A DNA stretch of 49,890 bases from ATM1 sp003577165. GTDB lineage: Bacteria; Armatimonadota; Fimbriimonadia; Fimbriimonadales; ATM1. The stretch is taken from positions 1-49,890 of the forward strand of contig SZPM01000019.1 of the NCBI GenBank assembly GCA_030263715.1, written 5' to 3'. Below are positions 26,565-34,754 of this stretch, one piece after another. The notes under the pieces are model-generated. The model was not told the DNA's origin. It did no database searches and was given only the letters and a program-made list of their open reading frames with translations. The first letter of the stretch is position 1; every line of letters starts with the position of its first letter. Made by a program: the position numbers and the translations under genes.

Positions 26565-29024
26565 TTATCTCGCTCGCTGCGTTCGCTTTCGCTTCTTCTT
26601 CACGACTTTCGACTTGTGCTTTCCGTTTCGCGCGGGCTTCTCGAACGCGGCGGCGAGCACCTCGTCGGCCGTGCGCACGAAGCGGGTGTCAAGTTTCTCG
26701 CGAATGTCGGCGGGAATCTCCTCAAGGTAGTCCTTGCGGTTCTGCTCAGGCAGCACGACGGTTCGTATTCCGGCGCGGTGCGCCGCGAGCACCTTCTCTT
26801 TGATGCCCCCCACCGGAAGCACGTCCCCGGACAGCGTCACCTCCCCTGTCATGGCGAGGCGATCGTTGATCTTCTTCCCCGTCATGAGGCTTGTCAAAGC
26901 GGTGAGGAGCGTGACGCCGGCGCTCGGGCCGTCCTTCGGAATCGCTCCCGCGGGAACGTGAACGTGAATGTCGCTCTTGACGAACGCCTCGGGGTCAACT
27001 TCGTATTCGCGAGCGTGAGTTCGAAGATAACTGAGCGCGGCGCGCGCAGATTCCTTCATCACGTCGCCAAGTTGGCCCGTAAGCACCAGCGAGCCGCTGC
27101 CGGGCATCGCGGCCGACTCTACGAAGACGATCTCCCCCCCCACCGGAGTCCAGACGATGCCAACGGCCACGCCGGGTTTGAGCGTTCTTTCCGCGATTTC
27201 ATCGCGGAGGAACCGGGGACTTCCGAGCAACTGCTCGACGCACTCCGGCGTCGTGCTCACGCCTTCCGTTCGGCCCTCTGCGAACATGCGCGTGACCTTT
27301 CGGCACACGGCTGCGATCTCGCGTTCGAGATTGCGCACGCCGGCTTCGCGCGTATAGAACCGCACGAGGTGGCGGAGCGCGGCTCTGCTCCACTGCATCT
27401 GCTTGCGATCCAATCCGTGCTCGCGCATCTGCTTTGGAACGAGATGGCGACGCGCGATCTCGACCTTCTCCTCCTCGGTGTAGCCGCCGAGTTCGATGAC
27501 TTCCATCCTGTCTCTCAGCGGTGGGGGCACTGTGTCGAGCACGTTGGCCGTCGTGATGAAGAAAACGCGGCTGAGATCGAAGGGAGCGTCAATGTAGTGA
27601 TCGCGGAACGAGTTGTTCTGCTCCGGGTCCAAGACTTCGAGGAGCGCGGAACTCGGATCGCCGCGAAAGTCGGTGCCGAGTTTGTCCACCTCGTCGAGCA
27701 TGAACACCGGGTTGTTGCTCGAGACGCGGCGGAGTCCCTGTACGACCTGCCCGGGCATCGCGCCGATGTAGGTGCGCCTGTGCCCGCGGATTTCCGCTTC
27801 GTCCCTCATTCCTCCGAGCGCGATCCGCAGGAACTTCCTGCCCATCGCGTGCGCGATTGACCTGCCAAGCGAGGTCTTCCCTACGCCCGGCGGGCCGACG
27901 AAGCAGAGGATCGGTTGGCGGATCGTGCCCTCCTTTTTGAATTTGCGAACCGCCAGGAACTCCAGAATGCGCTCCTTGACCTTTTCGAGGCCGTAGTGAT
28001 CTGCGTCGAGCACTTTTCGGACGCGGGGCAGGTCGAGGATGTCTTCCGTGCTGATCGCCCAGGGCAGGGAGACCATCCAGTCAATGTAAGTGCGCGCGAC
28101 GGTGTACTCGGGCGCGCCCGGCGACATACGGCGGAGGCGGTCTAACTCGCGATTGACTTCCTTGAGGGCGTCTTCGGGCATCTGCGCCGCGTCGATGCGC
28201 GCGCGCAACTCTTCGAGTTCCTCTTCCCTGTCATCTCCGTCCCCCAATTCGCGCTGGATTGCTCGCAGTTGTTCCCGAAGGTAGTAGTCGCGCTGGGATT
28301 TGCTGAGTTCGGTGTTCACCTCGCTCTGCACTTTCGAACTGAGTTCGAGCACGCGAGCCTCACGACCGAGGAGTTCGACGAGCATTCGAAGCCTGTCGCG
28401 AATGTCTATGGTTTCGAGGATTTGTTGCTTGTCCTCGACTGCGAACGGCATGTGCGCCGTGATGAGATCGCCCATCACGTTCGGCTCATGGACCGCTTGC
28501 GTCAGGGAGCGGAGTTCGTCGGGCAACTGCGGGGAGAGGGAGATGCAGCGTTCGAAGAGTTCGCTGACCGTTCGGCGCAGCGCCTCGACTTCGTCGGTCT
28601 GCTTGGGATCGATCGGCTGTTCTTCGACCAGTTCGATCCGCGCGCGGAGGTAAGGCTCCTCTTGTACCGCCTCGACGATTCGAAATCGGACGACGCCTTG
28701 GACGATGAGCCGCACTGCGTCGGGCAACTTCACCAGCGTGCGGATGATGACGGCGCAGCCGAATCCGTAGACGTCGGAGAACTTTGGGAAGTCGACTGTC
28801 GGATCCTTCTGCGCGATGACGCCGATGATCCGGTTGTTGCTGCTCACCGTGTCGTCAATCAGCTGCACGCTCGGCGGCCGCCCGACCGACAGCGGTGCGA
28901 TCAGCATCGGATAGATAACGGAATCGCGGAGCGGAAGTATCGAGAGAACTTCCGGTATTTCAGGTCTGCGTTCGGTTTCGTCCGTGACGCCTTCGTCTTG
29001 GACTTTAAGGTCTATCTCCGCCAT
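26565..29024 (-). CDS. lon: ATP-dependent Lon protease
   Basis: The 819-residue cytosolic AAA+ protease removes damaged and regulatory proteins. The N-terminal LON substrate domain (about 20-215, LPLRDSVIYPMLIAPLSVGR) is followed by a coiled helical part, then the ATPase with Walker A GPPGVGKTSLGRS and Walker B VFMLDEVDKLG. The peptidase domain has the catalytic Ser701 in KDGPSAGVTLL and Lys742 in VGGIKEKV. The length is normal. The basic tail KSKVVKKKRKRTQRAR is longer than usual. The ATG at 29024 lies inside the end of hsp20, so the two quality-control genes are coupled. Confidence 0.97.
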   Translation of the reverse strand: MAEIDLKVQDEGVTDETERRPEIPEVLSILPLRDSVIYPMLIAPLSVGRPPSVQLIDDTVSSNNRIIGVIAQKDPTVDFPKFSDVYGFGCAVIIRTLVKLPDAVRLIVQGVVRFRIVEAVQEEPYLRARIELVEEQPIDPKQTDEVEALRRTVSELFERCISLSPQLPDELRSLTQAVHEPNVMGDLITAHMPFAVEDKQQILETIDIRDRLRMLVELLGREARVLELSSKVQSEVNTELSKSQRDYYLREQLRAIQRELGDGDDREEELEELRARIDAAQMPEDALKEVNRELDRLRRMSPGAPEYTVARTYIDWMVSLPWAISTEDILDLPRVRKVLDADHYGLEKVKERILEFLAVRKFKKEGTIRQPILCFVGPPGVGKTSLGRSIAHAMGRKFLRIALGGMRDEAEIRGHRRTYIGAMPGQVVQGLRRVSSNNPVFMLDEVDKLGTDFRGDPSSALLEVLDPEQNNSFRDHYIDAPFDLSRVFFITTANVLDTVPPPLRDRMEVIELGGYTEEEKVEIARRHLVPKQMREHGLDRKQMQWSRAALRHLVRFYTREAGVRNLEREIAAVCRKVTRMFAEGRTEGVSTTPECVEQLLGSPRFLRDEIAERTLKPGVAVGIVWTPVGGEIVFVESAAMPGSGSLVLTGQLGDVMKESARAALSYLRTHAREYEVDPEAFVKSDIHVHVPAGAIPKDGPSAGVTLLTALTSLMTGKKINDRLAMTGEVTLSGDVLPVGGIKEKVLAAHRAGIRTVVLPEQNRKDYLEEIPADIREKLDTRFVRTADEVLAAAFEKPARNGKHKSKVVKKKRKRTQRAR

Positions 29025-29472
29025 TCTCCGTAACAGGTATGGTTCGCCGCGTAACTTCTTCCACCTTCTTCGGAATGCTGACGGTCAGCATCCCGTGGCT
29101 CGAACTCCCGCGAATCCCCTCCCTGTCTACGCTGACGTCTGGCAGGGCGATCTCCCTTTCGAACTCTCCGAACAGCACTTCCAGTTGATGGCAGCGACAC
29201 GAACTGGCGCCGCCGGCCGGCATCCGGTTCCCTCGGATGACGATGGAGTGGCGGTCGGGGACGTAGTGCAGTACCACGCTCTCCGGGTCCACGCCGGCCA
29301 ACTCAGCCGTGAGGACCAGGGCGTCTTCCGTCTCCACCAGATCGACGTTCGGGCACCAGGACCTGCGAGAGATTCCGGTTGCCCCAAAGCCGAGCCTTAC
29401 CTGGGCGCTCAGTCTCTGAAACTCGGTTCCCAACTGGTAGAACCATTCTTCGTCGCGACGTCGCCTTGCCAA
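29005..29472 (-). CDS. Small heat shock protein (Hsp20/alpha-crystallin)
   Basis: The product is an ATP-independent chaperone that holds unfolding proteins. The alpha-crystallin domain runs from CPNVDLVETEDALVLTAELA through GVDPESVVLHYVPDRHSIVI, FEREIALPDVSVDREGIRG and GMLTVSIPKK. The family C-terminal I-x-I/V motif may be RTIPV. The start is uncertain. A TATAAT at 29487-29482 on this strand lies 9 bp before TTG at 29472, which would give a leaderless mRNA of 155 codons. A GTG at 29529 would lie upstream of that promoter. It overlaps lon by 20 bp and probably shares its promoter with it. Confidence 0.87.
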   Translation of the reverse strand: MARRRRDEEWFYQLGTEFQRLSAQVRLGFGATGISRRSWCPNVDLVETEDALVLTAELAGVDPESVVLHYVPDRHSIVIRGNRMPAGGASSCRCHQLEVLFGEFEREIALPDVSVDREGIRGSSSHGMLTVSIPKKVEEVTRRTIPVTENGGDRP

Positions 29473-29481
29473 CTCGGTCGA

Positions 29482-29487
29482 ATTATA
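29482..29487 (-). promoter_or_regulatory. -10 element for hsp20-lon
   Basis: The minus strand reads TATAAT here. The start of transcription would fall near 29475, next to TTG 29472. No good -35 hexamer is seen at the usual distance, so an activator or alternative sigma factor may be needed. Confidence 0.5.
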
Positions 29488-29506
29488 CTTTCGGCCAGGC
29501 CGCCGG

Positions 29507-29512
29507 TATAAT
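29507..29512 (+). promoter_or_regulatory. -10 element for secG
   Basis: TATAAT on the plus strand lies 20 bp before the secG start. A -35 hexamer is poor (ttatac, 18 bp before). This -10 and that of hsp20 are only 20 bp apart on opposite strands, so the two divergent promoters overlap. Confidence 0.55.
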
Positions 29513-29531
29513 CCGCCCCCGGAGTTCACCC

Positions 29532-29780
29532 TTGCATACCGTTGGCGTTGTTCTACTTTGGCTGTTGGTCGTCGTTGCGCTCCTGTTTATCGTCATCACG
29601 ACCGTTTTTGGAAGCAAGAGCGACGCGATGTCCGGCGGGAGCAGCCAAATCCGCACGACGTATCGAGGCAAACCCGGATTCGACGACTTCATGTCCCGGA
29701 TCACCCTCTATCTCGGGATCGGCTTCATGGTTCTCTGCCTGATCGTGAACGTCATCTTCTCGCGCTGGCCGCGGCCGTGA
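29532..29780 (+). CDS. secG: Protein translocase subunit SecG
   Basis: The 82-residue inner-membrane subunit of the SecYEG channel helps protein export. It has the usual two helices (VVLLWLLVVVALLFIVITTV and ITLYLGIGFMVLCLIVNVIF) joined by a loop with GSSQIRTTYRGKPGFDDFMS, a variant of the SecG loop. The start is TTG at 29532, preceded by ggag with 7 bp spacing. Its stop TGA overlaps the GTG of the next gene (GTGA), so the HEAT-like protein is translated in coupling with it. Confidence 0.87.
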   Translation: MHTVGVVLLWLLVVVALLFIVITTVFGSKSDAMSGGSSQIRTTYRGKPGFDDFMSRITLYLGIGFMVLCLIVNVIFSRWPRP

Positions 29781-30940
29781 ATCGAAGGGCCCTCCGCTGG
29801 TTCGTCCTCGGGGGTCTCGCCGCTCTGGCCGTATTCTCGAGCCTCCTCTCCGCTGCCCACACCGCGCGCCTCGCAAGCCGCTTGACTTCCCAAGGGGGGC
29901 CGGACGATGCGGCGCTCCGCGAGTTTCTCAACCGCCAGGACGCCAGCCGGATTCTCGCCGACTTGCCTGAGTCCGGGCAGGTCCGGGTGCTTGAGGCTCT
30001 CTCCCGGTCACCCTCGCCCGAATCCGTAAGGCTGCTTTTCGATGCCTCTCGTGCCGACTCGGAGCGAGTCCAAGTGGCGGCCGTTCAGTCACTCGCGCAG
30101 GTGGTCGTGCGGCGCCCGGCCCTCCTCGAGCCGGAACTCGCAGCGGCGAGCCCGGACCGCATCGCGATTCTCGCTGAGGCCGCAGCCGCGGCGGGAGCGG
30201 CTGGCCTGGAGTTGGCCCGGAAGTCCGCCTCGGACCCCGCCCGGGCGCTGTTCAGCGCATCCACGCTCGCCCGTATGCCGCCGGCCGACGTGCTGCCGAT
30301 CTTGGAGTCCATGCTGGCCGGGACGGACGCCGTGGAAGTCGAGTTGGCTGCGCGGGTCACGACGATGGTGGGGGCGAGCGGCGGGAAGATCTCCGCAGGT
30401 TTGCTCAGACAAGCAGGGGCGCACCGTGGAACCACGGCTTATCGCGCCTGCGTGTCCGCGCTCGCGGCGGCGCAGGATGAGTCCGCCGTCGAGGAGTTCC
30501 GGCGGGTGCTGGCCGATCCCCTGGCGCCACCCGGTCTGCGGAACGAATGCCAGGAGGCCCTCAACGCGATTCGGGAACGGCGCACAAATCCGGACGCGCT
30601 GATGAACGCCTGGCTCGCAGGGTCGTCTTCGGCCAGGGAGACCTTCCTCCGGACGGGACGCCTCACCGAGCGCTCGCTCCTCGGACTCGGCAGAATCCTC
30701 AACGGCACCGACAAGGCGATCCGCTTCGAGGATCGCCTGGCGGCGGCAACTCTGCTCGCACGTCGCGGCACGGGCGGTATCCGACTGCTCCTCAGGAGCC
30801 TCTCCAATCCGAGATGTGCGTGGCCCGTCGTTCTGGCCCTGGCGAATTCAGATGCGGATCTGACCGGGCCTCCCCCTTCGAAATCGACCGCCCGCTGGTG
30901 GGCGGCTGCTGAGGCGATTCAGTCTGGACGCGGTGGATAA
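29777..30940 (+). CDS. Membrane-anchored HEAT-repeat-like protein
   Basis: The 387-residue protein has one N-terminal hydrophobic segment (about 8-25, WFVLGGLAALAVFSSLLSAA), either anchor or signal. The rest is Ala/Leu-rich repeated helix pairs such as SPESVRLLFDASRADSERVQ and VQSLAQVVVRRPALLE, and resembles HEAT or PBS-lyase-like repeats. Such folds act as protein-binding scaffolds. The GTG at 29777 overlaps the secG stop, and the end overlaps yggS by 8 bp. The tight order secG - this gene - yggS - sepF suggests an envelope or cell-division link, but its role is unknown. Confidence 0.7.
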   Translation: MNRRALRWFVLGGLAALAVFSSLLSAAHTARLASRLTSQGGPDDAALREFLNRQDASRILADLPESGQVRVLEALSRSPSPESVRLLFDASRADSERVQVAAVQSLAQVVVRRPALLEPELAAASPDRIAILAEAAAAAGAAGLELARKSASDPARALFSASTLARMPPADVLPILESMLAGTDAVEVELAARVTTMVGASGGKISAGLLRQAGAHRGTTAYRACVSALAAAQDESAVEEFRRVLADPLAPPGLRNECQEALNAIRERRTNPDALMNAWLAGSSSARETFLRTGRLTERSLLGLGRILNGTDKAIRFEDRLAAATLLARRGTGGIRLLLRSLSNPRCAWPVVLALANSDADLTGPPPSKSTARWWAAAEAIQSGRGG

Positions 30941-31637
30941 GAGCGGCCCCGGTTCGCCGGATGGCAGCAAGGAGTTGTCGCACCGGTTCGAGCAAGTCCT
31001 GTCGCGAATCCGAATTGCCTGCGAGCAGGCCGGGCGACGGGAGACCGACGTCACCTTGATCGCTGCCTCGAAGGGACAACCCCCTTCCGCCCTGTTGGAC
31101 TTATGGTCTCTGGGCCACCGCGATTTCGGCGAGAACTACTTGCAAGAGGCGCTGCCGAAGGTCGAAGCTCTTCCAGACGCCTGCTGGCACTACCTCGGTC
31201 GGCTCCAATCAAACAAGGTGGCAAAGATCGCAGCCTCGTTCCAGTGGATTCACACAATCTCCACGAAGCGGCAGGCGGACCTCTTGGCAACGCGGTGCGT
31301 GAGCCATGTACGGGAGGCCGAGGCCCTCATCGAGGTGAACATCGCCCGCGAGCCACAGAAGTCGGGCTGTCTCCCGGAGGAGGTGGCCGACCTCGCGGCG
31401 TTCGTGTACAATGTGCCTGGACTGAGGTTTCGCGGGCTCATGACGATGGGGCCTGTGAATCCAAATGCCGAGGAAGCACGTCCGTACTTCCGAGCGATGC
31501 GAGGGCTGTTGGATGGCCTGAACATCTCGGGGGCGGATTGTCTCAGCATGGGCATGTCCAATGACTTCGACGTGGCGATCCAGGAGGGAGCAACCCACGT
31601 GAGAGTCGGTAGTGCCCTATTCGGCATGAGGTCCTAA
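30933..31637 (+). CDS. yggS: YggS/PROSC family pyridoxal phosphate-binding protein
   Basis: The 234-residue cytosolic protein has a single-domain alanine-racemase-like barrel that carries PLP and keeps vitamin B6 and amino-acid pools in balance. The PLP lysine is in TLIAASKG. Other family motifs are FGENYLQEALPKVEALPD, WHYLGRLQSNKVAKIA, GLRFRGLMTMGP and LSMGMSNDFDVAIQEGATHV with VRVGSALFG. The length is normal. The start is GTG at 30933, overlapping the HEAT-like gene. yggS just before sepF is a widespread gene order in bacteria. Confidence 0.95.
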   Translation: MDKSGPGSPDGSKELSHRFEQVLSRIRIACEQAGRRETDVTLIAASKGQPPSALLDLWSLGHRDFGENYLQEALPKVEALPDACWHYLGRLQSNKVAKIAASFQWIHTISTKRQADLLATRCVSHVREAEALIEVNIAREPQKSGCLPEEVADLAAFVYNVPGLRFRGLMTMGPVNPNAEEARPYFRAMRGLLDGLNISGADCLSMGMSNDFDVAIQEGATHVRVGSALFGMRS

Positions 31638-31657
31638 CCATGGAAGGAGGAAGACTC

Positions 31658-32074
31658 ATGGAAGAGTTGGTACAAGAACGCGACAGGCGTCAAGGATTCC
31701 TGGCGCGCCTATTCGGAAGGCCCGTACTCGACGAGATCGAGGAAGAGGACTACGACGAGCGGAGACCCACGCTGAAGCACCCACAGATGGTTGCATCTGC
31801 CCGCTACCACATCACGGTCAGAAGGCAGGTCGTCACGTTTGAGGACGCCGTGGCGGCAGCGAACGGTTTGAAGCGAGGTGAGCAGCAGATACTGAATCTC
31901 TGCTCTGCCGAGCCGAAACTTCGAGAGAAGATCAAGGACTTTCTCGCGGGCGTTAACTTCGCCCAAGAGGGGACTTGGGAAGAACTCGGCGAGCATGTGT
32001 ACCTGTTGGCGCCGGCGAACGCTATCGTCGACACTGCCCCGGCAACGCCGAGAGTAGCAGCCGCACACAACTAA
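31658..32074 (+). CDS. sepF: Cell division protein SepF
   Basis: The 138-residue protein links FtsZ to the membrane and shapes the division septum. Its C-terminal core is clear: VVTFEDAVAAANGLKRGEQQ, ILNLCSAEPKLREKIKDFLA and GVNFAQEGTWEELGEHVYLL, then APANAIV. The N-terminus should carry an amphipathic membrane helix (RQGFLARLFGR). The ATG at 31658 follows aaggagg with 7 bp spacing, which is better than the ATG at 31640. It is the last gene of the secG-yggS-sepF run and is followed by a hairpin at 32227-32255. Confidence 0.93.
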   Translation: MEELVQERDRRQGFLARLFGRPVLDEIEEEDYDERRPTLKHPQMVASARYHITVRRQVVTFEDAVAAANGLKRGEQQILNLCSAEPKLREKIKDFLAGVNFAQEGTWEELGEHVYLLAPANAIVDTAPATPRVAAAHN

Positions 32075-32226
32075 AAAACGGCTTAACCGATCCCTCCTGC
32101 ATCTGGTGGGTCGGGCCGGAGCGGCGCACTCTCCCCGTTAGACCGAGGCAACCAAGTACACAGCCAATGAAAACATAGCCTCTGCCGATTTCGGCCCACC
32201 CACTTCCTTTTAGGAAGCAATCGAAG

Positions 32227-32255
32227 AACTTGCCGATCGTCGCGGTCGGCAAGTT
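32227..32255. terminator. Bidirectional terminator between sepF and moeA
   Basis: A 10-bp stem, aacttgccga (32227-32236) with tcggcaagtt (32246-32255), and a 9-nt loop lie between convergent genes. The plus side is followed by ccctttg and the minus side by cttcgattg. The stretch 32075-32226 before it holds nothing else that I can name. Confidence 0.7.
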
Positions 32256-32264
32256 CCCTTTGCG

Positions 32265-33470
32265 TTACTGATCGAGAATCAGGATCGGAACTTCGTCCCC
32301 CACCCGAACGGCCTGCTCGGCGGGTACCCACGCCAGGGCGTCGGCTTGCGCGAGTGAACGCAAACCGAACGATCCCTGCACGGACGGCATTTCTGCGATA
32401 GGCAGCTTCGCTCCCGGCGTCAACTTCACTCGGACGAAGTCGTCGCGCCACTCCGCCTTGTGCTCGAATCCCGACTCTGCGCGCATCCAGACGTCGTGTT
32501 CCTCTAGACACCCAGCGATGAGTCGAATCGCCGGTTTCACGAACAGCGCGAATCCCACGAAGACGCTCGCGGGGTTTCCTGGCAGGCCGAAAACCAGGCA
32601 CTCGCCGATTTCGCCGAACAGAATCGGTTTGCCCGGTCGCATCTTCACTCCGTGAAACCGGATCGTGCCCAAGTCCGAGATGACGCGGGCCACGTAATCG
32701 TAGTCTCCGACGCTCGCCCCCCCGCTCACGACCACGATATCCGATTGCGATGCCGCGCGCTGGATGGCTTCGCGTGTGGAGCGCTCATCATCTTGAACGA
32801 TGACGGCATCCGACACCACCGCTCCGGCGCGCCTGCTAAGCGCAGCCAGCATCGCTCCGTTCGTCTCTCGAATCTGACCTCCCTCGGGCCTTGCGTCCGG
32901 AGGAACGAGTTCGCTTCCAGTGACAACGATGGATACCTTTGGCTGATCGCGCACGAGCAACTTGACGATGCCTTGTGATAGGAGAAGCGCGATGCACCCG
33001 GAGTTGACGACCGTCCCTTCCTCGAGCAGGACGTCTCCAGACGAAACGTCAGTCGCGGCGCGGCGGATGTGATCTCCAGGATGCGCGTCTGCGCGAAGAA
33101 GGATGAACTCTCCGTCAAGCCCGACGTCCTCCTGCATCGCAACTGCCGAGGAGCCGACTGGAACGGGCGCGCCCGTGAAGATCCGGATCGCCGTTCCCGG
33201 TGATAGCGGCTTACTGTATTCGCCACCTGCCGCGATTTCGCCGATGAGTTTGAGACGGCTCCCCGCCGACAGGTCGGAGCCGTCGCCGAGGGCGTAACCG
33301 TCCACAGCCGAGTTGTCGAACAGGGGATAAGGCTCGACGGCAGCGACCGAGGTCGCGACGACATATCCGTGCGCTTCCTCCGTCCGCATTGTCGTCGTTC
33401 GCGCGATGACACGAGTTCGCGCGGACGTCGCTGCGATATCGCTTGCTTCACGATACGAAATCAGGTTCAA
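32265..33470 (-). CDS. moeA: Molybdopterin molybdenumtransferase MoeA
   Basis: The 401-residue cytosolic enzyme inserts molybdate into adenylated molybdopterin, the last common step of molybdenum cofactor synthesis. Motifs are PLFDNSAVDGYALGDGSDL, GEIAAGGEYSKPLSPGTAIR, IFTGAPVPVGSSAVAMQED, VVTGSELVPPDARPEGGQIR, VVVSGGASVGDYDYV, KMRPGKPILFGE and FGLPGNPASVFV. The length is normal. The start is TTG at 33470, overlapping the stop of the preceding gene by 4 bp (TTGA). No other moa or moe gene is in the window. Confidence 0.95.
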   Translation of the reverse strand: MNLISYREASDIAATSARTRVIARTTTMRTEEAHGYVVATSVAAVEPYPLFDNSAVDGYALGDGSDLSAGSRLKLIGEIAAGGEYSKPLSPGTAIRIFTGAPVPVGSSAVAMQEDVGLDGEFILLRADAHPGDHIRRAATDVSSGDVLLEEGTVVNSGCIALLLSQGIVKLLVRDQPKVSIVVTGSELVPPDARPEGGQIRETNGAMLAALSRRAGAVVSDAVIVQDDERSTREAIQRAASQSDIVVVSGGASVGDYDYVARVISDLGTIRFHGVKMRPGKPILFGEIGECLVFGLPGNPASVFVGFALFVKPAIRLIAGCLEEHDVWMRAESGFEHKAEWRDDFVRVKLTPGAKLPIAEMPSVQGSFGLRSLAQADALAWVPAEQAVRVGDEVPILILDQ

Positions 33471-34747
33471 GACTTTGCAAGCTCCTTTCTCGCGCGAGCA
33501 AGCGTGGCAAGAATGCGAACGGTCGTTCCGGGCATGAGCGTGCGGGGCTTCGTGGAGATGCTGCGCGAGGTGGGAGGGACGAACTCGGCTATCCCGTCGT
33601 CCATTTGCCAGTCAAGTTCCGGTTCCTCGTGACGAGGGCGTCTGATTGGTTTCGCTTCGGACCCGAGCGCGCCGGGCGCAAACCGCAGCGGGCCCAACAC
33701 GACGCTCGCGGAATCGAGGCGTCTTCGTGGCTGAAGTTTAAGTTCGAAGTCGATGCCGTGGTCGCGATGGTTTGGACGCAGGCCGATGGTCCAACGAGCG
33801 AAGTCGTTCGCGCCACGCAGTTCGACTTGTCCCGGCCCCCCCCTCGCCAACTTCGACCAGAGAGGGATTAGGTCGAGACCTGCGACGCTCAACTGGGCGA
33901 TGTGATCCAGCACTCCGAAGGTCGTGCGCCCCATGTCGTCGCCCACGTGGACGGGCGAGTAGTCCATGTCGGTTTCATGTCCCGTGAGGCGGAGTCCTCG
34001 GGTCCCAACGGAGTACCAGCCCCTCGCCTGAACGACGCTCTTGATCGAATCGGCCGCCGGCGGGCGGGGGATGTGCTTGACGCTCGTGCTCGCGATCGAT
34101 ATCTTTGCCGGGCCTGCTTCGAGCGCAATTTCGAACCGCGCAAGGGCTCGCCTCTGTCTTCCGATGAGCCAGCCCACGCGCGCGACTTCGCCGATTGCGA
34201 GCGCCTCGATCGCCTGCTCGGCCTTGTGTTCCTCCAAAAGGTCCAAGTGCTCCGCCCGCAGATGGGCGAAGCCCGAAGGGGTGGGGGCAGATCCCACATT
34301 CGTGAACGCGCAGGTGATCTCAAACGGCGCGCCGGGAGCCGTGAACGGGTAACTCGATGAAACCTCCAACACCTTGAAGCGCGGCCCCACAGGCTCCATC
34401 CTCACGAAACTGATGCCTGCGTTGGCCCCTGCTCGCGCCGTGACCTGAACGCGTACCGGAGATTCGTTTGCGACGACTTCGCCGTCCTGAGCCGGCGCGA
34501 CCATTCCGCTCTGTCCGAGGACGGCGATCTCACACTTGATCGGGAGCCGGTATCCCACTTCGAGCACGTACCTGGCGCCTGGCAGGACTTCGATCGGGTC
34601 ACTGCAGATGGCTGCGACCCCCTTGCCGGGTCGGAGCAAGACGGTGCGCCCGCTCGGCGCGTCGACGAGCGAGACGTTGCCGGGGGTGGCCTCCCATCCG
34701 AGCAGGCCTTGTTCGAAGTCGGGATTGGGAATCAGGTTCTCGCGCAT
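33467..34747 (-). CDS. Protein of unknown function with carbohydrate-binding-like N-terminal domain
   Basis: The protein is 426 residues from ATG 34747 (an alternative start at 34795 would overlap the divergent kinase gene). The N-terminus MRENLIPNPDFEQGLLGWEA is the typical opening of jelly-roll CBM-like modules, followed by beta-rich parts such as YVLEVGYRLPIKCEIAVLG. A CARDB-like or Ig-like part comes next (APFEITCAFTNVGSAPTPSG). No signal peptide is seen, which is odd for such a fold. The second half is not recognised. It is coupled to moeA by a 4-bp overlap and is divergent from the zinc-ribbon kinase by 7 bp. Confidence 0.6.
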   Translation of the reverse strand: MRENLIPNPDFEQGLLGWEATPGNVSLVDAPSGRTVLLRPGKGVAAICSDPIEVLPGARYVLEVGYRLPIKCEIAVLGQSGMVAPAQDGEVVANESPVRVQVTARAGANAGISFVRMEPVGPRFKVLEVSSSYPFTAPGAPFEITCAFTNVGSAPTPSGFAHLRAEHLDLLEEHKAEQAIEALAIGEVARVGWLIGRQRRALARFEIALEAGPAKISIASTSVKHIPRPPAADSIKSVVQARGWYSVGTRGLRLTGHETDMDYSPVHVGDDMGRTTFGVLDHIAQLSVAGLDLIPLWSKLARGGPGQVELRGANDFARWTIGLRPNHRDHGIDFELKLQPRRRLDSASVVLGPLRFAPGALGSEAKPIRRPRHEEPELDWQMDDGIAEFVPPTSRSISTKPRTLMPGTTVRILATLARARKELAKS

Positions 34748-34754
34748 TCCGTCT

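Noticed and set aside
26616..27860. Long open frame on the plus strand opposite lon
   Set aside because: It is antisense to well-conserved lon motifs; composition is rich in Arg, His and Glu with no recognisable fold.
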